Below, one piece after another: positions 9,985 through 18,192 of a stretch of 64,000 bases of DNA. Origin of the DNA: Gammaproteobacteria bacterium (GTDB taxonomy: Bacteria; Gemmatimonadota; Gemmatimonadetes; Longimicrobiales; Gaopeijiaceae); the NCBI GenBank assembly GCA_028820325.1, contig JAPPJO010000020.1:124001-188000 (forward strand), in the 5' to 3' direction. The notes under the pieces were generated by a model. The model was not told the DNA's origin. It was given only the letters and a program-made list of their open reading frames with translations, and made no database searches. The stretch's first letter is position 1, and the number at the start of each line of letters is the position of its first letter. The position numbers were made by a program, and so were the translations under genes.

Positions 9985-10014
9985 TTGACGCGGGACCGTG
10001 CGCTACGCTAGCTT
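9985..10014 (+). promoter_or_regulatory. Promoter of the DUF177-rpmF-plsX-fab operon, apparently leaderless
   Basis: TTGACG (9985-9990) and TAGCTT (10009-10014) are separated by 18 bp. A start site 6-8 bases after the -10 box would fall at 10020-10022, essentially on the first codon of the DUF177 gene (ATG at 10023). No purine-rich Shine-Dalgarno lies upstream of that ATG. The layout therefore predicts a leaderless mRNA. Confidence 0.55.
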
Positions 10015-10022
10015 TTTATGCT

Positions 10023-10535
10023 ATGCTGCACTTGAACTTGAACGCGCTCGAACGCACGGGTACGCTCCAGTTGCGAGCGGCGTGCCCGGCCGCCGATTTC
10101 GTCCTCGGGGGACGGGGTCCGGAGCTGTCCGAACCCGTCAGCGTGACTCTGACGGCGAGGTCCATGGCCGCGGGCCAGGTGATGGTCCAGGGAAGGATGT
10201 CGACCACCCTGGCGCAGGTGTGCCGGCGCTGTCTGGAACCCGTCGCGAAGGCGTTTGCGCTGCCGATCCGGTTCGTTTTCATCCCCGACGACGAATGCGA
10301 ATGCCAGGATGACGGGGAGGTGCACACCTTCCCCGCACACCTGGCCGAACTCGACATCGCCGGTCCGCTGCGGGAGGAGTTCGCGCTGGCGGCACCCCTG
10401 TACGCGGAATGCCGGCCCGACTGTCGCGGCCTGTGTCCGGCGTGCGGCTCAAACCGAAACACGGCCCGGTGCGATTGCTCGTCGGCGGATGTCGATGCCC
10501 GATGGGAGAAGCTGCGGGCTCTCACGAATCACTAG
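10023..10535 (+). CDS. DUF177 (YceD) domain protein
   Basis: A 170-residue YceD/DUF177 family protein, a family conserved beside rpmF in many bacteria and linked to 23S rRNA accumulation. Visible features are the CRRCLEP motif near residue 65, an acidic DDECECQDD stretch near 90, and the C-terminal cysteine cluster YAECRPDCRGLCPACG with a final CDC, suggesting metal binding. It lies 12 bp before rpmF, the classical arrangement. The start has no ribosome-binding site but sits right after a promoter, see the promoter entry. Confidence 0.92.
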   Translation: MLHLNLNALERTGTLQLRAACPAADFVLGGRGPELSEPVSVTLTARSMAAGQVMVQGRMSTTLAQVCRRCLEPVAKAFALPIRFVFIPDDECECQDDGEVHTFPAHLAELDIAGPLREEFALAAPLYAECRPDCRGLCPACGSNRNTARCDCSSADVDARWEKLRALTNH

Positions 10536-10547
10536 AACGAAGAAGCC

Positions 10548-10730
10548 ATGGCCGTACCGAAGCGTCGTATATCCAAGCAGCGGCAGCGCAAGCGCCGCAC
10601 GCACCAGCGAGCCCAACCCGTCGCGGTGTGGAACTGCCCGCGTTGCGACGATCCGCAGGTCCCGCACCGTGTGTGTCCCACCTGCGGCTACTACCGGAAT
10701 CGTCCGGTCATCGAAGTCGAGCTGGACTGA
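10548..10730 (+). CDS. rpmF: 50S ribosomal protein L32
   Basis: Small basic protein of the large ribosomal subunit, 60 residues. It has the standard N-terminus MAVPKRRISKQRQRKRR and a zinc-ribbon with all four cysteines (CPRC at ~30 and CPTCGYY at ~44), so it is the zinc-binding (C+) form rather than a zinc-independent paralogue. It sits between DUF177 and plsX, the widely conserved order linking ribosome and membrane-lipid synthesis. Confidence 0.97.
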   Translation: MAVPKRRISKQRQRKRRTHQRAQPVAVWNCPRCDDPQVPHRVCPTCGYYRNRPVIEVELD

Positions 10731-10755
10731 CGACGCCGGCGGCGACCGGTCCACG

Positions 10756-11745
10756 ATGAGAATCGCGCTCGACGCCATGGGCAGCGACGGCGCCCCCGCG
10801 ACCGAAATCGCCGGCGCGCTGCACGCCCTTTCGCACGAAGCCGGCGATGTGACCATCGTCCTGGTGGGAGACCGCGCGAGGATCGCGGCGCAACTGGACC
10901 GGCATGGCGCCTCCGAGGGCGGCCGGCTGGAGATCGTCCATGCCGCGGAGCGGGTCTCCCCCAACGAGTCCCCCGCGGCCGTCGTGCGGCGCAAGCCCGG
11001 CTCGTCCCTCGTTACCGGAGTCGGGCTGCATCGCAGAGGCCAGGTGGACGCCTTCGTGAGCGCCGGACCCACGGGAGCGGTAATGGCGGCATCGGTGTTC
11101 CTGCTCAAGCGGCTGCCGGGAGTGGACCGGCCCGCCGTCGGGACCCTCATGCCCACCACCAGCCGGGCCCACATGCTGATGCTGGACGCCGGAGCCAACG
11201 TGGACTGCCGGCCCCCGCACCTCCTGCAGTTTGCGTTTCTCGGCCACGTCTACGCACAGGACCTGATGGGGAGACCCGAGCCCCGCATCGGGCTGCTGAA
11301 CATCGGTTCCGAGCCCGAGAAGGGGAACGAACGCACGGTGGAGGCGTACCGCCTGCTCAGCCAGAGCGGGCTCAACTTCGTCGGCAATGTCGAAGGCCGC
11401 GACATCATCCACGGCCGTTGCGACGTACTGGTTACCGACGGATTCGCCGGCAACGTGCTGCTCAAGTTCTACGAGTCTGTGGCAGGCTTCGTGATCCGGG
11501 TGATGGACCGCGAGCAGGAGCGCATTCGCACGCCGCTGGACCGCTCCACCATCGAGATCCTCGACTACGCCGAATACGGGGGCGCTCCGCTCCTGGGAGT
11601 GAACGGCGTGTCCGTCATCTGCCACGGCAGATCGCCGCCCAAGGCCATCGGCAAGGCCATCGGCGTGGCGGCCAAGGCCGTAAGGACTTCCATGATCGGG
11701 CATATCGCCCGCTACCTGGCCGAAACCGCGGCCCGCATTCCATGA
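10756..11745 (+). CDS. plsX: Phosphate acyltransferase PlsX
   Basis: Converts acyl-ACP to acyl-phosphate, the first step of the PlsX/PlsY route to phosphatidic acid; PlsY is encoded at 60.3-60.9 kb in this window. The 329-residue product starts MRIALDAMGSDGAP and contains the family segments SAGPTGAVMAAS near residue 100, LLNIGSEPEKGNE near 180 and VTDGFAGNVLLK near 225. The ATG at this position is selected because the longer open frame upstream runs through rpmF and DUF177. It overlaps fabH by 4 bp. Confidence 0.96.
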   Translation: MRIALDAMGSDGAPATEIAGALHALSHEAGDVTIVLVGDRARIAAQLDRHGASEGGRLEIVHAAERVSPNESPAAVVRRKPGSSLVTGVGLHRRGQVDAFVSAGPTGAVMAASVFLLKRLPGVDRPAVGTLMPTTSRAHMLMLDAGANVDCRPPHLLQFAFLGHVYAQDLMGRPEPRIGLLNIGSEPEKGNERTVEAYRLLSQSGLNFVGNVEGRDIIHGRCDVLVTDGFAGNVLLKFYESVAGFVIRVMDREQERIRTPLDRSTIEILDYAEYGGAPLLGVNGVSVICHGRSPPKAIGKAIGVAAKAVRTSMIGHIARYLAETAARIP

Positions 11746-12728
11746 CCCGACCCATCAGCGAAGTCGCCAGCACCGGACGGTTCCTCCCGGATCGCGTCCT
11801 CACCAACGAGGACTGGACGCGCATGGTGGACACGACCGAGCAGTGGATCGTGGAGCGCACCGGCATCCAAGAGCGCCGCGTCGCGAGCTCGTGCACCTCC
11901 GTGTGCGACATGGGCGTCGCCGCGGCGGAGCAGGCTCTCGAGCGGGCCGGGGTGGGCGCCGGGGACGTGGACCTGCTGCTGGTTTCCACCGCGACGCCGG
12001 ACAGGCTGCTGCCCTCCACCGCGTGCGACATCCAGGCCCGGCTGGGCGCGAACAAGGCGGCGGCGATGGACATCTCCGCGGCCTGCACCGGATACCTCTA
12101 CATCCTGGCCCTGGCCGAGGGCTACATCGCGAGCGGCATGGGCGAGGTGGTCCTGGTGGTGTCCACCGAGAAGATGACGTCGATCATGGACTGGGAAGAC
12201 CGGTCCACCGCGGTGCTGTTCGGGGACGGGGCGGGCGCCAGCGTGATCCGCCGCGCGACCGGCGACCGGGGGATCCTCGCCAACGACATCCGGTCCGACG
12301 GAAAGCTCGCGGACCTGCTTCAGAGGCCGGGCGGAGGCGCCCTCCGGCCCTTTGACGATTCCGTGCTCGCGGACCGGTCCCACCTGCTGCTCATGGAAGG
12401 CCGGGAGGTGTTCAAGAACGCGGTGCGGGCCATGTCCAGGTCCTCCCGTCTCGCGATCAGGCAGGCCGGCTGGACGGCGGACGAAGTCGACCTCCTCATC
12501 CCCCACCAGGCCAACATCCGCATCATCGAGGCGACCGCCCGCTACGCGCGCGTTCCCATGGCGAAGGTGTACGTCAACGTCCACCGCTACGGGAACATCA
12601 GCTCGGCGACGGTCCCGGTCGCGCTCGACGAAGCGCTGGAGCAGGGCCGCATCGGACCCGGATCCAACGTCCTGCTGGTCGCCTTCGGCGCGGGCCTCAC
12701 GTGGGGCGCCACGGCCCTCCGCGTGTAG
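11742..12728 (+). CDS. fabH: 3-oxoacyl-ACP synthase III
   Basis: Initiates type II fatty-acid synthesis by condensing acetyl-CoA (or a branched starter) with malonyl-ACP. The 328-residue enzyme has the catalytic triad Cys115 (AACTGYLY), His in PHQANIRII near 250 and Asn in YGNISSATVP near 282. The start overlaps the plsX stop (ATGA). The chain is full length. Primer specificity cannot be read from sequence. Confidence 0.97.
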   Translation: MTRPISEVASTGRFLPDRVLTNEDWTRMVDTTEQWIVERTGIQERRVASSCTSVCDMGVAAAEQALERAGVGAGDVDLLLVSTATPDRLLPSTACDIQARLGANKAAAMDISAACTGYLYILALAEGYIASGMGEVVLVVSTEKMTSIMDWEDRSTAVLFGDGAGASVIRRATGDRGILANDIRSDGKLADLLQRPGGGALRPFDDSVLADRSHLLLMEGREVFKNAVRAMSRSSRLAIRQAGWTADEVDLLIPHQANIRIIEATARYARVPMAKVYVNVHRYGNISSATVPVALDEALEQGRIGPGSNVLLVAFGAGLTWGATALRV

Positions 12729-12754
12729 CGGCCTCCACCGTCGATCGTCGTCAG

Positions 12755-13705
12755 GTGTCTCTGGCTCTCCTCTTCCCCGGACAGGGATCGCAGTTTCCCG
12801 GGATGGGACGCGACCTGGCAGCCGCCTATCCGGAGGCTGCGCGGGCCTTCGAGCGCGCGGACGACATCCTCGGGTTCTCCCTTTCACGCCTCGCCTGGGA
12901 AGGCCCGGAGGACCAGTTGGTGCAGACGCACAACGCACAGCCCGCGATCCTGGTCCATTCCCTCGCCGCGCTCGCGGTGCTCAAGCCGCGACTGGGACCC
13001 ATCGCCTGCGCCGCCGGGCACTCCCTGGGCGAAATCTCCGCCCACGCGGCCGCGGGCACGCTCCGATTCGACGATGCCGTGTACGCGGTCCGGCGCCGGG
13101 GCGAGCTCATGCGTGAAGCGGGGCGCGCCCGCCCGGGGTCCATGGCGGCCATCCTGGGCCTGGGAGAACCCGAAGTGCGCGAAGTGTGCCGGGCCGTCTC
13201 CGGGAAGGGGCTGGTATGTGTTCCGGCCAACTTCAACGCCCCCACGCAGATCGTGGTCAGCGGCGACGCGGACGCGATCGACCGGGTCCTGGCGCGCGCC
13301 AGGGAAGCCGGTGCCAGGCGGGCCGTGCGGCTGGCCGTGTCCGGCGCCTTTCATTCGCCTCTGATGGCCGTGGCGGAGAAGGGTTTGCGGAAGTGTTTTC
13401 GCAGCCTATCTTTCGGACCGCCCGAGTTTCCGGTCTTTTCGAACGTGACCGCCGGGGCCGTCCAGGATCCCGGCCTCGCGCGTCGGCTGCTGGTCCGGCA
13501 GCTCACTTCTCCGGTATTGTGGTCCCAATCGGTCAGGTCCATGGTCGAAAGCGGTGTGGAGCGATTCGTCGAAATCGGCCCCGGGTCGGTGCTGTGCGGA
13601 TTGAGCCGGCGCAACGCCCGGGGCGTCAAGGCCGTCTCCGTGGGTACCTCAAACGGCGTCCGAAAGCTGTTCCCCGATCCCGTCGCGGCCGGGAGCACCC
13701 CATGA
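12755..13705 (+). CDS. fabD: Malonyl-CoA:ACP transacylase
   Basis: Loads malonyl groups onto ACP. The 316-residue protein has the N-terminal LLFPGQGSQFPGMG, the nucleophile Ser90 in GHSLGEISA, and the catalytic His in SGAFHSPLM near residue 205. A GTG at 12755 is chosen as start because it gives the standard N-terminus. The alternative GTG at 12701 would lie inside fabH and add a non-homologous leader. It overlaps fabG by 4 bp. Confidence 0.95.
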   Translation: MSLALLFPGQGSQFPGMGRDLAAAYPEAARAFERADDILGFSLSRLAWEGPEDQLVQTHNAQPAILVHSLAALAVLKPRLGPIACAAGHSLGEISAHAAAGTLRFDDAVYAVRRRGELMREAGRARPGSMAAILGLGEPEVREVCRAVSGKGLVCVPANFNAPTQIVVSGDADAIDRVLARAREAGARRAVRLAVSGAFHSPLMAVAEKGLRKCFRSLSFGPPEFPVFSNVTAGAVQDPGLARRLLVRQLTSPVLWSQSVRSMVESGVERFVEIGPGSVLCGLSRRNARGVKAVSVGTSNGVRKLFPDPVAAGSTP

Positions 13706-14442
13706 GCGGCGCGCTGGCCGGACAGATCGCCCTGGTGACCGGCGGATCACGGGGCATAGGGTTTGCGATATCGCAGGTTCTGGCGCAGGACGGGGCCCGG
13801 GTAGCCATCGTGGACATCGACGAGGAAGGGGCCGTCGCCGCCGCCGCTCGACTCGAGGGCGACGGTCACGCCGGCTATTTCTGCGATGTCGGAGATCCCG
13901 GGCAGTGCCGCGCCACGGTCGCTGCGGTGACCAGGGCGCAGGGCATCGTGACGATTCTGATCAACAACGCGGGGATCACCCGGGACAGTCTTCTCGTGCG
14001 CATGAAGGACGACGACTGGAATGCGGTGATCAGGGTCAACCTCACGGGCGCCTTCAACATGACGCGCGCCGCGTGCAGGGGCATGATGAAGCGCCGATCC
14101 GGCTCCATCGTCAACATCAGCTCCGTGATCGGCCTGATGGGCAATGCCGGTCAGACCAACTATGGCGCCTCCAAGGCGGGGCTCGTGGGGCTCACCAAGA
14201 GCGTCGCCCGGGAGTTTGCCAGGCGAGGAGTGCGCTGCAACGCGATCGCTCCCGGCTACATTGCGACGGACATGACCGCCGGGCTGGACGAACGCACCAC
14301 CGGGGAGCTCGGGTCGCGCATCCCGATGGGCCGGCTGGGAGAGCCCTCCGACGTCGCCGACGTTGCGCGGTTTCTCGCCGGACCGGAAGCCGGATACGTT
14401 ACCGGTCAGGTCCTGGCCGTGGACGGCGGCATGGCGATGTAG
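13702..14442 (+). CDS. fabG: 3-oxoacyl-ACP reductase
   Basis: NADPH-dependent reduction of 3-oxoacyl-ACP in the elongation cycle. A 246-residue short-chain dehydrogenase with the cofactor loop TGGSRGIG at 14-21, NNAG near 89, the Ser-Tyr-Lys catalytic set (NISSV, then YGASKAG near 151-157) and the C-terminal VTGQVLAVDGGMAM typical of FabG. Coupled to fabD by an ATGA overlap. Housekeeping identity is supported by the position between fabD and acpP. Confidence 0.96.
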   Translation: MSGALAGQIALVTGGSRGIGFAISQVLAQDGARVAIVDIDEEGAVAAAARLEGDGHAGYFCDVGDPGQCRATVAAVTRAQGIVTILINNAGITRDSLLVRMKDDDWNAVIRVNLTGAFNMTRAACRGMMKRRSGSIVNISSVIGLMGNAGQTNYGASKAGLVGLTKSVAREFARRGVRCNAIAPGYIATDMTAGLDERTTGELGSRIPMGRLGEPSDVADVARFLAGPEAGYVTGQVLAVDGGMAM

Positions 14443-14481
14443 CCCGATGATCACTCACCAGCGGCGGAAAACCGCAACACA

Positions 14482-14487
14482 AGGAGG
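14482..14487 (+). promoter_or_regulatory. Strong ribosome-binding site of acpP
   Basis: A full AGGAGG stands 9 bases before the acpP ATG. It is among the best Shine-Dalgarno matches in the window and fits the need to make ACP in much larger amounts than its operon partners. Confidence 0.8.
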
Positions 14488-14496
14488 AACAGGCAG

Positions 14497-14739
14497 ATGG
14501 CGGACAGCATCGAAGGCCGGGTAAAGGACATCATCGTCACGGAACTCGGCGTCGAGGAGGACCAGGTCACGGCCGAGGCTTCGTTCATGGAGGATCTCGG
14601 AGCCGATTCGCTCGACACCGTGGAGCTGGTGATGGCCTTTGAAGAGGAGTTCGGAATCGACATTCCCGACTCCGATGCCGAGCAGATGCGCACCGTGGGC
14701 GACGCGATCGGCTACATTCGCAAGGCCACCGCATCCTGA
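14497..14739 (+). CDS. acpP: Acyl carrier protein
   Basis: Carries growing acyl chains on a phosphopantetheine arm. The 80-residue acidic protein has the attachment motif [11 protein letters not shown] with Ser38 as the modified residue, and the usual four-helix pattern. Flanked by fabG and fabF as in most bacteria. Length and sequence are typical. Confidence 0.98.
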   Translation: MADSIEGRVKDIIVTELGVEEDQVTAEASFMEDLGADSLDTVELVMAFEEEFGIDIPDSDAEQMRTVGDAIGYIRKATAS

Positions 14740-14779
14740 CCCCTCTGCGCGGGAGAGGCGCCGCACGGCGCGAGCACAC

Positions 14780-16066
14780 ATGAGCGGCCCTTCGGAGAAT
14801 GGTACCGCCGGGGCAAGCCGGCGGGTTGTCGTTACCGGGATCGGGATGATCACTCCGCTCGGCAGCGACGTCCCGTCTTCCTGGGCGGCCCTGCTGGCCG
14901 GCACGAACGGCGGCGGCCCGATCACCCATTTCGACGCCGACGACCGCTTTGCCACCCGGATTGCGTGCGAGGTCAGGGATTTCGATCCCTCCGGGCACCT
15001 GAACAAGCGGGAGATCCGGCGCTACGACCGCTTCGCGCAGTTTGCCGTGGTGGCCGCCGCGGAGGCCATGGCTTCCGCGGGGCTGGATGGCTGCCCGCCC
15101 GGTGTCTCCCCCCAACGTTTCGGCGTGATCATCGGCAGCGGGATCGGCGGCGTCGACACCTATGAGAGCCAGGTCCGCAAGCTGGTGAAGTTCGGGCCGC
15201 GCCGGATCAGCCCCTTCTTCGTTCCGATGTTCATTCCCAACATCGGGTCCGGGCTGGTTTCGATTCGTTACGGCGCCCAGGGTCCGAACCACTCCACCGT
15301 GTCGGCGTGTTCCTCCGGGGCGCACGCCATCGGCGACGCCCTTCGCGTCATCCAGCGAGGCGACGCTGACGTGATGGTGGCCGGGGGGGCGGAAGCCGCC
15401 ATCGTGCCCATCTCCATCGCCGGCTTCGCCTCCATGAAGGCGATGTCCAGACGCAACGACACCCCGGAGACCGCGAGCCGCCCCTTCGACGCCACCCGTG
15501 ACGGCTTCGTCATCGGAGAGGGCGCGGGCTGCCTGGTGCTCGAGTCGCTCGACACCGCCGAGGCGCGGGGGGCGCGCATTCTGGGGGAAGTCGCGGGCTG
15601 CGGGGCCACCGCGGACGCCTACCACATCACCGCGCCGGTTCCGGGAGGCGCAGGAGCCCAGCAGGCCATGCGGCTGGCGCTGGAGGACGGGGGAATCGCG
15701 CCGGAGGAGGTCGGCTACATCAACGCGCACGGCACGTCGACCCCCTACAACGACGAGGTCGAGACGGCCGCCATTAAGGCGGTGCTGGGGGAAGAAGCGG
15801 CCCGGGCGGCCATCGTTGGCAGCACCAAGTCGATGACGGGGCACACGCTGGGCGCGGCGGGCGCCATCGAGTCGGTCATCTCGGTGATGGTGCTGATGGA
15901 GGGCCGGATCCCGCCCACGACCAACTACGAGCACCCCGACCCCGAATGCGACCTCGACTACGCCACCGACGGCATGGTCGAAAGACCTGTCGAGGCGGCC
16001 CTCTCCAACTCGTTTGGTTTCGGAGGGCACAACGTATGTCTCGCCTTCCGGCGCTGGCACGCCTGA
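14780..16066 (+). CDS. fabF: 3-oxoacyl-ACP synthase II
   Basis: Elongating condensing enzyme of type II fatty-acid synthesis. The 428-residue protein has the catalytic Cys177 (VSACSSGAHA) and the two histidines in NAHGTSTPYND near 315 and KSMTGHTLGAAG near 352. An ATG at 14780 is used; it gives RRVVVTGIGMITPLG after a ~13-residue leader, slightly longer than usual. It is the last fatty-acid gene of the operon, followed by a 55-bp gap and ispF. Confidence 0.97.
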   Translation: MSGPSENGTAGASRRVVVTGIGMITPLGSDVPSSWAALLAGTNGGGPITHFDADDRFATRIACEVRDFDPSGHLNKREIRRYDRFAQFAVVAAAEAMASAGLDGCPPGVSPQRFGVIIGSGIGGVDTYESQVRKLVKFGPRRISPFFVPMFIPNIGSGLVSIRYGAQGPNHSTVSACSSGAHAIGDALRVIQRGDADVMVAGGAEAAIVPISIAGFASMKAMSRRNDTPETASRPFDATRDGFVIGEGAGCLVLESLDTAEARGARILGEVAGCGATADAYHITAPVPGGAGAQQAMRLALEDGGIAPEEVGYINAHGTSTPYNDEVETAAIKAVLGEEAARAAIVGSTKSMTGHTLGAAGAIESVISVMVLMEGRIPPTTNYEHPDPECDLDYATDGMVERPVEAALSNSFGFGGHNVCLAFRRWHA

Positions 16067-16121
16067 GCGAGCCCTTTCGCGCCTCCCGGGGGTAGCAGTC
16101 CGTGAATGAACTCCCCCCGCC

Positions 16122-16643
16122 ATGAGGGTGGGCACCGGATACGACTCGCACCGCTTCGACCCGGAGCGGAAACTGATGCTGGGGGGCGTCGAGATCCCCG
16201 GGGTTCCGGGCCTGACCGGCCATTCCGATGGCGATGCGGTGGCCCACGCCGTCACCGACGCCCTGCTCGGAGCCGCGGCCGAAGGCGACATCGGAAGCCA
16301 CTTTCCCCCGGGCGATCCGCGCTGGCGCGACGCCGACTCCATGGATCTGCTCGGAGGGGTGGTCGCTCTCCTCCGGGAGCGCGGGCTGCGGACGATCAAC
16401 GTGGACGTGACCGTGATCTGCGAAGCACCCCGCATCGGACCGCACGCGGCAGGAATGCGCGCGCGCATCGCCGATGTGCTCGGGATCGGCTCCGACGCGG
16501 TATCGATCAAGGGGAAGACGAACGAGGGAATGGGCTGGATCGGGGCCGGCGAAGGGATCGCCGTGCACGCCGTGGCGCTCATCGGGGAGGAGAAACCATG
16601 GACGCGGCGCTCGACTTCCTCGCATCGCTCCCCGCCGGGCTGA
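16122..16643 (+). CDS. ispF: 2-C-methyl-D-erythritol 2,4-cyclodiphosphate synthase
   Basis: Fifth step of the MEP isoprenoid pathway. The 173-residue protein has the zinc ligands Asp8 and His10 (GYDSHRF) and His42 (VAHAVTDALLGA), plus the signature KGKTNEGMGWIGAGEGI near residue 130-145. The last ~15 residues, after the usual family end, are read in a region shared with the next gene: the reading frames overlap by 46 bp. That makes the C-terminus slightly long but leaves the catalytic core intact. Confidence 0.95.
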   Translation: MRVGTGYDSHRFDPERKLMLGGVEIPGVPGLTGHSDGDAVAHAVTDALLGAAAEGDIGSHFPPGDPRWRDADSMDLLGGVVALLRERGLRTINVDVTVICEAPRIGPHAAGMRARIADVLGIGSDAVSIKGKTNEGMGWIGAGEGIAVHAVALIGEEKPWTRRSTSSHRSPPG

Positions 16644-17218
16644 CCTACCTGGTGCTGGGGGCGGGGGCGGCCCTCGAGAACATCGTGCCCCCGGTTCCCG
16701 CCGACACGTTCATCCTGCTGGGAGGCTTCCTGGCCGTGCGCGGCCCGGCGGATGTGGCGGTGGTCTTCCTGGTGACCTGGCTGGCCAACACCTCGGGGGC
16801 CCTGCTGGTCTACGGAGCAGGGCGCCGCTTCGGTCCGCCCTTCTTCGACACCCGGTTCGGCCGACTGCTGCTTCAGCCGGAGCAGCTTTCGCGCCTGCGG
16901 CGCTTCTATCGGCGACGGGGAACGCCCGCCATCTTCTTCGCCCGCTTTCTCCCCGGGCTGCGCGCGGTGGTGCCCGCCTTCGCGGGGGTCGCCCGGCTGT
17001 CGTTTGCCTCCGTCGCCGTGCCGGTAGCCGTGGCCTCCGCCATCTGGTACGGCGGGCTGGTCTGGCTGGGGTCGATTGCCGGAGAGAACGTCGACACCAT
17101 GCTCGACTGGTACGCGACCGCCAACCGCCTCCTGCTGGCCATCGCGGCCGCGATCGTCGTGGTGATTCTGCTGGCGTGGCTGCGCACCCGCAGGCAGGCA
17201 TCCGGTTCCGGGGAATGA
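16598..17218 (+). CDS. DedA family membrane protein
   Basis: A 206-residue integral membrane protein of the DedA/SNARE-associated (VTT domain) family; members have been implicated in lipid (undecaprenyl phosphate/phospholipid) flipping and proton-dependent envelope homeostasis. Visible motifs are ENIVPPVPADTFILLGGFLA near residue 27 and FFARFLPGLRAVVPAFAGV near residue 105, both diagnostic for DedA, and several hydrophobic helices. The start lies inside ispF (46-bp overlap) and the stop overlaps xerD by 4 bp, so it is part of the same transcript. Exact substrate unknown. Confidence 0.9.
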   Translation: MDAALDFLASLPAGLTYLVLGAGAALENIVPPVPADTFILLGGFLAVRGPADVAVVFLVTWLANTSGALLVYGAGRRFGPPFFDTRFGRLLLQPEQLSRLRRFYRRRGTPAIFFARFLPGLRAVVPAFAGVARLSFASVAVPVAVASAIWYGGLVWLGSIAGENVDTMLDWYATANRLLLAIAAAIVVVILLAWLRTRRQASGSGE

Positions 17219-18132
17219 CCGGGGAACGGGACGATTCGGTCGCGAGGACCTTCAGGGAGGAGCTCTTCGCGGACTACCTGGCCTTCGAGCGGGGGCTCTC
17301 GGCGAGGACCATGGAAGCCTACGGGCGCGATGTCGCGCGGCTTATCGGGTACCTGTCGGATCGGGGCATCGTGCGCCCGGATGACGTCACCCGCGTCGAA
17401 CTCCGGGACTATGTGTACTCGCTCAAGGACAGGGGACTGGCGCCGACCTCCATCCGGCGCGCCCTGTCGTCGATGCGGGCGTACTTCGCCTTCCTTCTGG
17501 AAGAAGAGGTCATAGAGACGGATCCTACCGAGCAGATCGAGTCACCGCGCGTCTGGAGAACTCTCCCCGGAGTGCTGAGCATGCGGGAGGCCGAACGCCT
17601 GCTGGAGGCGCCGGATCTATCCGATCCGCTGTGCTGGCGCAACCGGGCCGTCCTGGAGCTGCTGTACGCGACCGGCATGCGCGTCTCCGAGCTGACGGGG
17701 CTTCCCCTGCAGGGCGTCGACCTCGAGGATCGCACCTGCCTGGTGTACGGGAAGGGCGCGAAGGAGCGCATGGTGCCCTTCGGCCGCGCCGCCCGGCGCG
17801 CGCTGATGCGCTATCTGCGGGATGTGCGGCCGGAGCTGGAGCGGGGCAGGGGCGAAGGGATGTTCTTCCTCAGCGCCAGAGGCCGCCCGCTCACCCGCAT
17901 GGCGGTGTGGACCGTCGTGCGCAAGGCGCGCGACCGTGCGGGGATCGAAAGACCCGTGTCCCCGCACACGCTCCGACACAGCTGCGCGACCCATCTGCTG
18001 GAGGGAGGCGCGGACCTGGCCGCGGTACAGGAACTGCTCGGCCACGTCGACATCGCCACCACCGAGATCTACACGCACGTGGACCGGGAATACGTGCACG
18101 AGATGCACCGGACCCACCACCCCAGGGGATGA
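17215..18132 (+). CDS. xerD: Tyrosine recombinase XerC/XerD family
   Basis: Site-specific recombinase that resolves chromosome dimers at dif. The 305-residue protein has an N-terminal SAM-like core-binding domain (residues 14-100) and the catalytic domain with the full set Arg156 (TGMRVSEL), Lys180 (GKGAKE), His251/Arg254 (HTLRHS), His277 (LGHVDI) and nucleophile Tyr286 (IYTHV). Length and spacing match housekeeping XerC/D rather than phage integrases. A dif-like site lies 24 kb away at 42.1 kb. Only one Xer gene is in the window, so C versus D is a guess; XerD is slightly favoured by overall form. Confidence 0.9.
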   Translation: MTGERDDSVARTFREELFADYLAFERGLSARTMEAYGRDVARLIGYLSDRGIVRPDDVTRVELRDYVYSLKDRGLAPTSIRRALSSMRAYFAFLLEEEVIETDPTEQIESPRVWRTLPGVLSMREAERLLEAPDLSDPLCWRNRAVLELLYATGMRVSELTGLPLQGVDLEDRTCLVYGKGAKERMVPFGRAARRALMRYLRDVRPELERGRGEGMFFLSARGRPLTRMAVWTVVRKARDRAGIERPVSPHTLRHSCATHLLEGGADLAAVQELLGHVDIATTEIYTHVDREYVHEMHRTHHPRG

Positions 18133-18192
18133 CTCATCAGAGCGAGCCCGGCGGAGGGCCCCGGCGGAGATGCCGAGCGGAGGCGAAGCCCG

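Noticed and set aside
16598..16643. 46-bp ispF-dedA overlap as a sequencing frameshift
   Set aside because: Active-site motifs of IspF and the whole DedA are intact; only the non-conserved tail is shared.
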